Part shown: positions 38,901-48,678 of the stretch, one piece after another
Position numbering within the stretch: position 1 is the stretch's first letter
Layout: the number at the start of each line of letters is the position of its first letter
Assembly (NCBI GenBank): GCA_013397845.1
Contig: VZTG01001872.1
Coordinates: forward strand, 251,670 to 315,669
Length of the DNA stretch: 64,000 nt
Origin: Melanocharis versteri
Taxonomy: Eukaryota; Chordata; Aves; Passeriformes; Melanocharitidae
Direction of reading: 5' to 3'
Translations under genes and position numbers: made by a program
The notes under the pieces: generated by a model
Database searches by the model: none
What the model saw: only the letters and a program-made list of their open reading frames with translations
Told to the model about the DNA's origin: nothing

Positions 38901-41900
38901 GATGTAGTAGACTATAGAAGAATGTAGACTCCTAACCAAGAATCAACTTAAATGATTAAGGAATTACTTACTAATTTAATGAATTACTTAATAATTTAAG
39001 CACCAAGATATAAGGAGCATATACGTATTTAGCTATATAGAAGATGTATGGGAACTCAGAATACACACCCAGAGGTTAATCCCACCTTGATGTATCTTAA
39101 ATGTTTCAGCTCATTACTCTAAATCATAACAGTCTGTCATAGACACCCTTAAACAAATATTTCAGTTTTGTCACAAACTGCACTTTAAATTTTGGAAAAC
39201 TGTACACTTAAAATAAGAAATGTGTTCTTCAGAAAAAGAATATGAGATACACAACTGAGGAAAGAACACTGTCCTGACAATTGAGACATTACCTGGAAAA
39301 GCGTATCTACACTCAAGGCTGAACTACTTTGATACATCACAGAACTATTCAAAGGCCTCTGCTTTCTACAGATTGTTAGCTGTGTTTCTCCTCCAAGTAA
39401 ATTTATACTTGGTTTGCACAGGTGTGTTTGGCAGAGCTTGAAAATCAGTCAGTGATTTCCTATTTGATTTTGTTCCTTTTGATGCAAGTCTCATAAAATG
39501 TTCCAAAACCAGAGACAATTACATGTGAGCAGCAACGTGATTAAGAAAGAGCAAAGTCAGCACTAATATCAGATGATCCCGACAGAAGCACATTTAGTAA
39601 CTCAACTGGGAGACAAAGACAACTCCCAAAATACAGCTCAGCAATCAGCTGCAACTTAAATAAGCCTTCTTTTGCAAAAGAAAGCATAAATCGCTGTAGT
39701 TTGCCATTACCACTTGTGAGTTCTCTACCACGTACTTCAAACCACTGCCTGTCTGGTACATGAGGAGAACGCTCACACTGATCAGGATCAGTTACACCAG
39801 GCTGCAATCCAGGGAAACCAAAGCCACCAGACTCGGCACTGGGACAGCACGCGCGGGGCCTCGGCCCCCTCTGGCGGCTCCTGCCGACCACAACAACTCA
39901 GATCCTTTTGCTTTCTTCCCTACACAACATTTTCTCCATCGCCTTAAACACGACAGCAGGACCATGATTTAGGCTCTGATATCCAAATTACAGTCTTTCA
40001 GAGCCCTCTATGGTTATTACTCTTCCTTGCCCTGATACATTAGTTTTTCTGCAAAGTCCTGAAAGCAATTTCTTTAACTGTGCTTGAGATTAAAATGATT
40101 TATGAAATCGTTAGGTGAAAATAAGTAAGGCTTCCTGCTTACAAATTGCAAAATTGAATAATTCATTATGTAGTCGCTCATTTTATAACCTGGCAAAGAG
40201 AAAACAGCTCAGCAGCTGCTATTAATGCACCCAGTGGACCACTGTTATACCAAAACTACTACTACTACTTGCTCTCCATGCACTGCTTGTTTCAATTAAC
40301 CTTAAAACCAAAACCCCAATAATTTTCAGTGTCAGAAGCATTTTAAGTATTTTATCAGATCCTAGAAACCCCACCGACAATTCTAATGCCAGACATTAAA
40401 AACACCTCCTCAAGTGGTTCACTTAAAGGAAACAAGTCAGTGAAACCCTCAGCTTGCTCTCACCGGAATATGCTTCGTTTGTCTTTACAGTGATCCTTTT
40501 CTTTTCACCTCTTGCAGGGTGTTGTTAGTAAGGATTTAACTGCCTGTAAATGAAGCTGTACTGTGAGGTTACAGAGACACTGGACCAGCTGGACCAAAGG
40601 TTCTGTTCACTCATTGCTACAAATCGTTTGGGGTTTCAGGTTACTTTTTTTTCCCCTTCCCTTTTTTGGACTCAGATTTTGAGATGGTAGCATAAGCACG
40701 CTCCATGCTACCTTCCTTTGAAAAACAGCAGCTGCTGAGCCACACCCCATCCTCATCTGACCATAAACCCTCATCTACTAGGATAGCAATAGCGTGGGCA
40801 AAGCCCAGTGTCGCATTACATCAGTATCACACCATCACCTACCCCAAAGGCTCTCAGAAAAAGACACCACACACACCAGCCACTCCTAGGAGCAGTGCTC
40901 GGGCCCATGTATTCCTGCCTCTCGCTGCAAAGCTCAAAGTCTGGTACTTCTGTGGGACACTTGGGGCCCAAGTCCCAGATGCTCTGAAGGAAATGCAGAA
41001 AACCAAATCTTTGAGGCTTCCATGATCCTTGCTATGGAGCTAGCCAATGGACTGGTATTTCAAAACAGCAAATCATGAGCAGAAAACATAGAACAAAAAG
41101 TTATGTTGTAGACCCAACCTTCAACATGACATTGCCAACTACATTCTCATTTTCTGTGATATCATGGTTCTGCCCTGAGCCAAAAAGTTACCTGAGATGA
41201 AGGAACAGGGATGGGAAGGCAGCTCCTTTTCCCCTGATCTTGCTCTCCACCTTCAAACTCCTCTATAGTTTCTTCAGAAGCTAATCTTTTCTTCTGCTGT
41301 GCATGTACTTCTGATTTGAATGACTCTGTATGACCTTCTCCCCCTCCTTGGCCTTTTTTCTTTCTACTACCTTAAAAAAAGAAGAAAAACAGTACTTTTG
41401 GAATGCAACTTTTCCAGTAAAATCCTGACACTAGAAACCATTAAAGCAGAACGCTGGGCACACAGCATGAGAAACAGCAGCAGTTGTGAAAAAGACTTTT
41501 TAAACAGCTCCAGCAATGTTTGCACGTACCCCCAGTTCCCTCAAGGTCAAGCCTTTGGATACCTCTCACCCACACAGCTCCAAGTCTCAACACTGACAAC
41601 AACCAGAGCATTCAGTCTTTGAAATAAACATTATATTCACACATATAACAAACGTTAGAGTACTGGTGGAGAAACAAACAAATAAACAAACAAACCCCAC
41701 TCCCCCAAAAATACAAAACAAAATCACAAATGTAAGAAAACTATCAGACCAGTACAGGACTCAACATAGCCAGCTGAAGCCCATGCAATTTTTATATAAA
41801 TAAGGCAGAAGGGAGCAGTCTAGATTAGGAAAGGAGATGAAAGAAAAAAACACTGAAACATAGACTTTCTTTTGCATCTTATAATTTTTTCTAAACGAGC

Positions 41901-44068
41901 TTTTGAGGAGAATAGGCAATGTGGTGGATGGCACATGACTGAAGTGTTTAAAGCCACAGGTGCCCTCATCAGTGCACACAGACACCTGTATTTACAACAA
42001 GAGAGAAGAAGCAACTGGCCAGACACTGCATAAAATACTCCTGTGGAGCTGCTTGGCATTAAGAGCCAAATCCATTACAGCATCTCAGCAGCAACAGCAG
42101 CTGGAAAGGGAGTCACTAAAGCAGAGCTGCTGCACACAGGGGAGTGGACACACACTCATCAACCACAGTTCATACACTTGGACTGATTAGCAAAGGAAAC
42201 CCAACAGTTTGCACCCAAACCACTTCACACCTCCCCACAGAAGGGCAAGCAGGGTGGGGCGTGCTGCCTTCAGCATAGGGAATGACAGAAACACTGCTTC
42301 CTCCTCTCACTTCTTTAGCCCTCCTGTTCCATCAATAAAAGTCACAAGCACAACAAATGCCACGTACAAAGTTTGTCTAATGGCAGTTTTTGAAGCTCAC
42401 AGGACCAAAGTCAGACATGTTAGAAAGTCTTCTCGAGCTTGTGCCAATGCATAAGCACCTTGTGTGTCCCACTGACAGTGACAGAACACAGCCGTCTGCT
42501 GCTGTCCAGCAGTTTCTTTTGCCACAAGAACAGGAGGGAATGCAACACTATTTTAGCTTCATGTTGGTAAGAAACTACCACACTGTAATGAACTGCTCCT
42601 CCTAGGAATTAACTTTGGACTGAATAACCATGTTTGACTCAGTAATGATTAAAAAAATAACATGCAACACCACCCAAACCCTTCTGCCTTTAAAACCTGT
42701 GAAATTAAGAATCTGAATTTAGAAGGGCAAAACATCAGTGACTTAAGTGTGCAGAAGGCTAGGAATTAAAGAGACAGGAACTACCTAGAATTTACACACA
42801 AAATAGGCAAGTTTATAGGAAAGGGTTCCAGAACATCCAATGCTCAGCTGTACAAACAGAGTTTATTATCTGGCATTAAAAACAAAAAGAACAGAAAGAA
42901 AATTAACCATTGAAAAAGAGCTCTATCATACCCATAGCACTGATGACAAAGGAGACAACAAAAGTCAGTCTTTGTCAGCTGCCTCACATGGATCATGGAA
43001 AGAGAAGTAGCAAATGAATACTTTCTACCACCACCATTATAATTTAAAAAATTATATGAAAGCACAAAAATGCATATTGGAATGCAATCGTTATCACACT
43101 GCAAACCTACCTCCTGTCATTACAGGCTTGGAAACCCTCTGCACCAGGAGATCTCCTTCCAGCATCCAAGATGGAAGCAGTCTCTTTCTGTGAATAGATT
43201 TTGACTGTTCGCTTTCATTATCATCAGAAAGAGGAACCTGAAACAACATTTACTGTTTAGTGCCTTTATCCAGTTACAGAAGAGGGGGGGAAACAAGACC
43301 ACAGTTTGTACTCTGTTATGCCCTTCAAAACCAGTTGGGTAACCACCTACTTTTTGTATGCGGACCATTGCTCAATTATTTCACTCTTTTTTTGCAGTTT
43401 CTACCCACTCAGAAAAACAACATCTATAGGAACCTTCATGCAGTAAAAAGAAAACAAAATAAAATAAAACAAAACTTCTTAGATCTTTGGAATAAATATC
43501 TAGAAGGCTACGAACTGAAAGATTCACGGAAGAGCTTTACCATCATCTTGCTCTAGAGTTTCCACACATAAATATAACAGAAAGAGCAAGTTTAACAAAA
43601 GCCTATCTGTCCAAGAAAAAAAAAAAACAAACAACAAAACCACACAAACAGAAAAGTCTTTCTAGCATTCCTATAATTTCTTTCTCCAGAAAGTAACCAG
43701 ACTCTAAATCTCTGTAAAAACAATGCAAATACACCAAAGTCACATTCATTATTTACTGAAAACAGCACTATCATTTTGAATTTCCTGAGCCAGTCCACCC
43801 CAGGAATCTCAGCTACAGCAAAGGCTGACATTTCATTTGGATAGAAACCACACCACCTCCTAACTTTCAACACATGCTTACAAATATTAAATGTCATTAA
43901 AAACTTAAGCACCCGCCGAAAGTCTGGAGGCAGCATCATTATTCCTCATTTTTGTGGCTCCCTGTACCTCAGAGCTGGAACATGCTGGTTCCATCAACAG
44001 TGGAATACAGGACATCTCAGCAGCATGAACAGTTGGTGCTTCTTCTGCATCAGCCTCCTGATTTTTTT
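26695..44068 (-). CDS. APLF: APLF (aprataxin and PNKP like factor), eight visible coding exons, 5' end missing
   Basis: Exons in transcript order: 44068-43968, 43237-43111, 41370-41192, 38464-38076, 32802-32677, 31449-31403, 30438-30400, 26906-26695. All have GT-AG borders and consistent phases. They give about 406 residues, against about 511 in human APLF. Seen: the Ku-binding motif (HRKRLLPSWML), two C-x5-C-x6-H-x5-H PBZ fingers (CMYGSGCYRKNPIHFQQFSH and CPYGTACYRKNPQHKLEYKH) and an acidic C-terminus with NEYDLNDSF and PTDEDSDWEP. Family knowledge: a nuclear scaffold and histone chaperone in non-homologous end joining. Its FHA binds phospho-XRCC1/XRCC4, the KBM binds Ku, PBZ binds poly(ADP-ribose), and the acidic tail binds H2A-H2B or H3-H4. 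Odd: no FHA exon is found between 44069 and the gap, although the first visible exon starts in mid-codon, so upstream coding exons must exist. It is divergent from FBXO48 and convergent with PROKR1. Confidence 0.95.
27094..27129. repeat. (ATCC)n microsatellite
   Basis: About nine tandem copies of the tetranucleotide ATCC in an APLF intron, between the last exon and the candidate cassette exon. Confidence 0.95.
27226..27432 (-). CDS. Candidate frame-preserving extra exon of APLF
   Basis: 207 nt on the minus strand with acceptor TTTTTACTCAG and donor GTGAGT, open throughout. Two bases enter and one leaves, so it can be included between the microexon and the last exon without a frame change. 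It would add about 69 residues, including NRPWLVRNFGHLNKEMSQML and MTFRRETQTYPAG. I know no counterpart in mammalian APLF and recognise no domain. It may be a lineage-specific cassette, a decayed exon or chance. Confidence 0.35.
30400..30438 (-). CDS. APLF: APLF 39-nt microexon after PBZ2
   Basis: Acceptor TTTCTCTAG and donor GTGAGTG enclose 39 nt encoding VTGRGTQQRTSSN plus one base. Entry and exit phases (two bases in, one base out) fit both neighbours. Low-complexity, basic, not recognisable alone; supported by splice sites and phase. Confidence 0.7.
31300..31385 (+). repeat. CR1 LINE 3' end
   Basis: 'gagttggacttgatggtcc' then 'tgggtcccttccaattcag', ending in 'tctgtgattctgtaat', the ATTCTRTG-type CR1 tail. 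Plus-strand orientation. Ends only about 20 bp from the PBZ2 exon. Confidence 0.85.
31403..31449 (-). CDS. APLF: APLF exon, second half of PBZ2
   Basis: 47 nt encoding the rest of Arg, then KNPQHKLEYKHSAPP. Acceptor TTCTTTGCAG is strong; donor GTGGGC is weak. Supplies both zinc-binding histidines of PBZ2. Confidence 0.95.
32677..32802 (-). CDS. APLF: APLF exon joining PBZ1 to PBZ2
   Basis: 126 nt: second half of PBZ1 (KNPIHFQQFSH), an acidic spacer (PNDDDYHDVEMVAQGDNDN), and the first half of PBZ2 (RPECPYGTACY). Donor GTGAGA splits Arg as AG|G, exactly as in the preceding exon. Confidence 0.95.
38076..38464 (-). CDS. APLF: Large APLF exon, linker plus first half of PBZ1
   Basis: 389 nt from NTSGFPLETT to CMYGSGCY and the first two bases of Arg; donor GTAAAG. 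The acceptor CTTGTTCCACAG is chosen because the preceding exon ends in phase 0. Two acceptor-like sites further upstream give the wrong frame. Most of the exon is a polar, probably disordered linker. Confidence 0.88.
38578..38640 (-). repeat. CR1 LINE fragment upstream of an APLF exon
   Basis: 'cctgggttagaaaggacctt' and 'gaaagatcatctggtccag' match the reverse complement of the CR1 3' end. It sits in the intron about 115 bp before the acceptor of the large APLF exon. Confidence 0.7.
38641..43110 (-). other. APLF introns between the Ku-motif and PBZ1 exons
   Basis: Apart from the exon at 41192-41370, this is AT-rich intronic sequence. A 116-codon minus frame at 39541-39891 starts in a short GC-rich patch and is discussed as a finding. 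No named repeat is seen. Confidence 0.55.
41192..41370 (-). CDS. APLF: APLF exon, charged disordered linker
   Basis: 179 nt with acceptor TTTTTTAAG and donor GTAACT. Frame reads SRKKKGQGGG ... HAQQKKRLASEETIEEF ... PSSQ, aligning loosely with the human linker around TQQGRRQ. Leaves in phase 0, which decides the next acceptor. Confidence 0.85.
43111..43237 (-). CDS. APLF: APLF exon carrying the Ku-binding motif
   Basis: 127 nt with acceptor TTGTTTCAG and donor GTAGGT, entering in phase 0 and leaving one base. HRKRLLPSWMLEGDL matches the A-type Ku-binding motif of APLF (basic patch, then L-P-x-W), which recruits Ku70/80 to breaks. Confidence 0.9.
43968..44068 (-). CDS. APLF: APLF exon, linker after the FHA domain
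   Basis: 101 nt with acceptor TTTTGTCAG and donor GTACAG. It enters with two bases of a split codon and leaves in phase 0. It encodes an acidic low-complexity linker (NQEADAEEAPTVH, ending ACSSSE). Weak homology to human; placed here by phase and by contiguity with the Ku-binding exon. Confidence 0.75.
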
Positions 44069-44883
44069 CTGACAAAACAAAATCAATTTCAGCTACTCAC
44101 ACACTACGAATATAAACATGTACTTTTCACTCAAACACAAAAGTTGGCCTGAATGTTTGCCATTAACAAATGCCGTTTGAAACTGACCATCAACATCCTC
44201 TTACCTCAACTCACAGAAGAAATAAATGCACCTTCCTTTTACCTCACACCTAAAAGGTTTTGAACAAAAGACTCTAATAACTGCTGACCACGACTGTGGT
44301 GTTTTGGGGTTTAAGGGCATAATTTACACTGGTTGCTGCCATGACAAAACTTCGAGAAAGCTGAAATTACATCTTAGAATTTGCTTTATGGTAAATCTGC
44401 ACAACTCCCCCAAAATCTGATCCTATCCTAAAAGTCAGGTGACGATTTTAAAATGCAGTTTTCAGGATCAGATGGCCAATGAATCTAGAACTTCCCATCA
44501 AGTTCTCACTACAGGCTCCAAGTCTGCAGCTCTGAGGTGACACCAGGTACTCAGGTGCTGGTTTCAAAAGCCTCAGTTCAGAGCCACTACATCTAAAAAG
44601 CTTTTTCGGTTGTGAAAGCACACCCGAAGTGCAACTGTTTTTCCTTCAACACACTGCCTTTCCACTACTCAATTCACCACCACAAATAATTAGGGAAAAA
44701 ACAAGTCTAATTGCTCTAGTATTCCCTGCACAGAAGCACTGAGGAGCCTCTGCCAACCTTTCCAGAACTTTCTGCACTGCAGAGATGGCACACTGACCAG
44801 CTGAACTTTCTCTTCGCTGCCCCATGAAGAGAAACACCAAAGGCTAAGCTCTGCCCTCCCCCCTTCAGCTCTGCAGGAGCCCT
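44069..44883 (-). other. APLF intron, no FHA exon found
   Basis: I read the minus strand in all frames for FHA hallmarks (G-R-G, S-R-R-H, and an N-P-C-F-Y-like stretch) and found none with splice sites. Donor-like sites near 44213 and 44244 have incompatible phases. Confidence 0.5.
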
Positions 44884-45330
44884 CAAAATCCCACGATGGG
44901 TGAGGCTGAACGGGACCTCACTGGGTCATCTGGCCCCACCTCCCTGCTCAAGCAGGGCCATCCCCGAACACTTGGCACAGGATTGTGTCCAGATGGTTCT
45001 GGAAAAGCTCCAGTAAGGGAGACTACACAACCTCTCTGGGCAGTCTGTTCCATACGCAGCCACTGCACAGTAAAGAGGTTCTTCCTTATATTCAGGCGGA
45101 ACTTCTGTGCATCAGCTTCTGCCCACTGCCTCATGTCCTACTGTTCTGCACCAGTGGGCACAGCCTGGTCCATCTGCTTGGCGCTCCCCTTTTAGATATT
45201 TCTACCCATGGACGAGGTTCCCTCTCAGCCGCCTCTTCTCGAAGCTGAACAGGCCCAGCTCCGTCAGCCTTTCCTCCTAAGGGAGATGCTCCACTCTCCC
45301 AAACATCCCCGCTGCCCTCTGCTGGAGCCC
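44884..45330 (-). repeat. CR1 LINE 3' fragment
   Basis: About 450 bp of well-preserved CR1 reverse complement ('cctccctgctcaagcagggc', 'cacaacctctctgggcagtc', 'aggcccagctccgtcagcct'). The octamer tail is lost. It lies just inside the APLF 5' region and is the youngest-looking CR1 in the window. Confidence 0.92.
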
Positions 45331-45497
45331 AGCTTTCCGCGCCCCTTCCACCCGCGGCGGAGCCGGCTGGGGGCTGCCCGGCTCCCCTTGGAACCCCGCG
45401 GCTGCGGACACTAACCACTCCGGCCTTGGGAGCGGGCGCCGCTACCTCGGGCCCGCGGCTCCGCGGGGCCGGGCCGGCCTCACCTCAGGGGTGCCGG

Positions 45498-46575
45498 AGC
45501 CGCCGGGACGGGGATGGAGGCGGTGTCGAGCCCGGCAGGAGCCGCCGGGACGGGGATGGAGGCGGTGCCGAGCCCGGCAGGAGCCGCCGGGACGNNNNNN
45601 NNNNNNNNNNNNNNNNNNNNNNNNNNNNNNNNNNNNNNNNNNNNNNNNNNNNNNNNNNNNNNNNNNNNNNNNNNNNNNNNNNNNNNNNNNNNNNNNNNNN
45701 NNNNNNNNNNNNNNNNNNNNNNNNNNNNNNNNNNNNNNNNNNNNNNNNNNNNNNNNNNNNNNNNNNNNNNNNNNNNNNNNNNNNNNNNNNNNNNNNNNNN
45801 NNNNNNNNNNNNNNNNNNNNNNNNNNNNNNNNNNNNNNNNNNNNNNNNNNNNNNNNNNNNNNNNNNNNNNNNNNNNNNNNNNNNNNNNNNNNNNNNNNNN
45901 NNNNNNNNNNNNNNNNNNNNNNNNNNNNNNNNNNNNNNNNNNNNNNNNNNNNNNNNNNNNNNNNNNNNNNNNNNNNNNNNNNNNNNNNNNNNNNNNNNNN
46001 NNNNNNNNNNNNNNNNNNNNNNNNNNNNNNNNNNNNNNNNNNNNNNNNNNNNNNNNNNNNNNNNNNNNNNNNNNNNNNNNNNNNNNNNNNNNNNNNNNNN
46101 NNNNNNNNNNNNNNNNNNNNNNNNNNNNNNNNNNNNNNNNNNNNNNNNNNNNNNNNNNNNNNNNNNNNNNNNNNNNNNNNNNNNNNNNNNNNNNNNNNNN
46201 NNNNNNNNNNNNNNNNNNNNNNNNNNNNNNNNNNNNNNNNNNNNNNNNNNNNNNNNNNNNNNNNNNNNNNNNNNNNNNNNNNNNNNNNNNNNNNNNNNNN
46301 NNNNNNNNNNNNNNNNNNNNNNNNNNNNNNNNNNNNNNNNNNNNNNNNNNNNNNNNNNNNNNNNNNNNNNNNNNNNNNNNNNNNNNNNNNNNNNNNNNNN
46401 NNNNNNNNNNNNNNNNNNNNNNNNNNNNNNNNNNNNNNNNNNNNNNNNNNNNNNNNNNNNNNNNNNNNNNNNNNNNNNNNNNNNNNNNNNNNNNNNNNNN
46501 NNNNNNNNNNNNNNNNNAGCCCGGCAGGAGCCGCCGGGACGGGGATGGAGGTGGTGTCGAGCCCGGCAGGAGACG
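45498..46575. repeat. 42-bp GC-rich minisatellite interrupted by an assembly gap
   Basis: A 42-bp unit (core gacggggatggagg...gagcccggcagga) is seen about 2.3 times left of the gap and 1.3 times right of it, with single-base variants (tgtcg/tgccg, ggcgg/ggtgg). Because 42 is divisible by 3, all frames stay open on both strands. The spurious long ORFs spanning the Ns arise from this. Confidence 0.9.
45595..46517. other. Assembly gap, 923 Ns
   Basis: Undetermined bases bounded on both sides by the same minisatellite. The distance between homologous repeat positions across the gap (947) is not a multiple of 42, so the gap length is an estimate or holds non-repeat sequence. One further single N is at 52020. 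Confidence 0.99.
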
Positions 46576-46861
46576 GAGCCGCCGCCGCCCCCTGATGACG
46601 CGCGGCCGCCCCGTGACGCGTGCCTGCCCCGAGCCGCGCGGCGGCGGCGCCGCCTCCGCGGTCCCGAAACTGCGAAGATTCGCCCCGAAACCGCGGAGAT
46701 TCGCCGCGAAACCAGCGCCCCACGCGCACACCCGCAGCGGGCGGGCGGGCGAGCGACGGGGCCATGGCAGCAGGCAGGCATCCAGCCCGGAGTGCTGGCG
46801 GCGGCGGCCGCCCGCGCACGGAGAGGCCGCGGTGACGCCTCCCCGGCCCGGGGCCGCGGGG

Positions 46862-48678
46862 ATGGAGGCAGAGCGCGCTGCCAGCCGGGACAGCGCCGAG
46901 GGAGGAAGAGGAGGGCTGGGGGACTTCGTGTCCGCCCTTCCTCCCGAGGTCAGCTCCCGGATTTTCAGCGGGCTGGATGTCGAGAGCTTGTGCCACGCGT
47001 CGGTGACGTGCAAGGGCTGGCACCGCGTCATCGAGAGCAACGAGCGGCTGTGGCGGCACCACTGCCTGGCCGTGCGCGCCGTCTGCCAGCGGGAGATCGA
47101 CTGCGACCGAGGGAACGGGTATTCCTGGAAGGTAAATCCACCTTCAGCGGCAGGACACCGGCAGTGACATGAACGAGGCTGCTAGGAGGGGCAATAGAAA
47201 TGTGTAAGGAAATGCTAGGAGGGGCAACAGAAATGCGTAAGGAAATTACATCAGCGCGTCGCACCCATGCTAGGGTTGTGGGGGCAGCAGCTGCGGTGAC
47301 AGCGCGGCTCGGTAGTGCATCCCGGCAGGCGGACATCTGGTAAAATACACTCAGGGATAAAGCCAGGCTGTCCCTTTTCCTACCCAGGACACAACCTGTC
47401 CGGCTCGGCGTTAGTCCTCCTGCTGCCCCGCACAGCCTCAGCGCTGCCCTTCGTCATGCACAAGCCCTAACACGGGACAAAGGCCACGTTCCCGCAGATA
47501 GGGCTGGCAGGGAGAAGGTAACAGAACCCCGATAGGCAGTGTGTGCTCTCTGGTTGTACTTTGTGGAAATAGATCTGCTGGTTAAGAATGACTTCCTGAA
47601 AAATCATCCTGGATAGTGCTGTCCCAAGTGACACACATTCAAGAGAAAAAAAAAAAGGGGGAATAGAAAAGGAAATGAGCAGGAGCTTTTATAAACGGTT
47701 TAGAAAATCTCCCTACACACAGACTGCTCTGAGGACTTTGCAGCAGGTTCAGCTCCAGAACATGCTGAATGATCTCTCACTGTTGAATCCGGTCTGGAAG
47801 CTGAGGTAGATCAGGACCTGATCAGGTAGACCAGCTAGCTGGTTCCACAGATTACTCTGGGCCAGCTAGAGGGTAATCCCCAACCTTATTTTACCTGGTG
47901 TGTTAGAGAGCAGGGGGACACTGTAGGGATGAAAAGAGAGAAGCAGCAGCAAAAGAAACAAAAGCAGCCGCTGTTCTGGGCTCTGACATTTTGGTAAAGT
48001 TACTGCAGTGTGAGGCACAGTCATGAGCAGATAGTGGTTGCCCTTTCAGTGTATAGATCCTGCTACCCTTGCACAGCAATTTCCAGAACTCCCTGCACTG
48101 ATTGTCTGTTTTATCTGGAGGGGATTTGAAATAGAATCAACTAACACACTGAGTCTGCATTTTCTTGCCCTGAAAGGCTGACAGAAGAGAAGAATCCAGC
48201 CAGCCTCCAAACAAGAGATAATGGTCATAACCTAAACAGGAAGTGAAAAGTGCCTCTTTTAAGAAGTAAGACGAATTCCTGGTTTGGGTTTTTCATCTTG
48301 ACCCTCAAAGAATTGAGGCAGGAACAGAAAAGTTGGAAGCGGAGCAAGGTCTGCTTTTCGGCAGCATTGCACCTTCCTGGGCTCAATGTTTAGATATCCA
48401 AAGGCACATTCCAAATCCTTTTTCTAGCACTACTCTTCCAGTGCTAGACTTAGTTATATTGAATGCAGTTTAAATTGGTTCATTTGCAAGATCTGACTGT
48501 AATGTTTTTCCACCAGATCACATTGTTGAGAAACTACTGGAAAAGCAAAGTGAAGCAAGAATGGCTTAGTGGGAAATACAGCAACATTCCTTCACAATTC
48601 AGCTTGCCAGAGAAAAGCATGTATCCAATGGATGTCGACACGTGGGGAGAAATCTTGGAAGCGGAACTTGAGAGATGA
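46862..48678 (+). CDS. FBXO48: F-box only protein 48, two exons
   Basis: CDS is 46862-47131 joined to 48517-48678, 143 codons plus TGA; human FBXO48 is about 155. Seen: a short alanine/glycine-rich N-terminus, an F-box at about residues 26-64 (LPPEVSSRIFSGLDVESLC, then CKGWHRVIE and RLW), then a conserved tail (VRAVCQREID, GYSWKITLLRNYWKSKVK, EWLSGKYSNI, YPMDVDTWGEILEAELER). The tail carries no WD40 or LRR substrate domain. Donor GTAAAT follows GYSWK; acceptor is TTTTCCACCAG; phase 0. ATG has G at -3 and +4. Family knowledge: predicted SKP1-binding subunit of an SCF ubiquitin ligase; reported in mammals to target phosphorylated AMPK-alpha. The frame is open further upstream only because of the minisatellite, so I keep this start. 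Confidence 0.95.
47132..48516 (+). other. FBXO48 intron
   Basis: 1.4-kb phase-0 intron. The first 200 bases contain a short duplicated phrase ('gctaggaggggcaa' followed by 'agaaatg(t/c)gtaaggaaat', at about 47180 and 47215). No other gene is seen. Confidence 0.85.

Larger units (their letters stand above)
45331..46861. promoter_or_regulatory. CpG island, bidirectional APLF/FBXO48 promoter region
   Basis: Very GC- and CpG-rich from about 45331 to 47150, lying between the divergent APLF (-) and FBXO48 (+) genes, as expected for a shared TATA-less promoter. It contains the minisatellite and the N gap. A minus-strand donor (CCCTGAG|GTGAGG) near 45480 may end a first APLF exon. Transcription starts cannot be placed. 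Confidence 0.7.

Noticed and set aside
44213..44290. Possible small APLF exon with donor GTAAGAGG near 44213
   Set aside because: The exon from the nearest acceptor either hits a stop or ends with two codon bases, while the next exon requires one. No FHA similarity.
45426..47172. Several 390-560 codon ORFs spanning the N gap on both strands
   Set aside because: They consist mostly of undetermined residues and 42-bp repeat units, which stay open in every frame. Only the part from 46862 to 47131 is real (FBXO48 exon 1).
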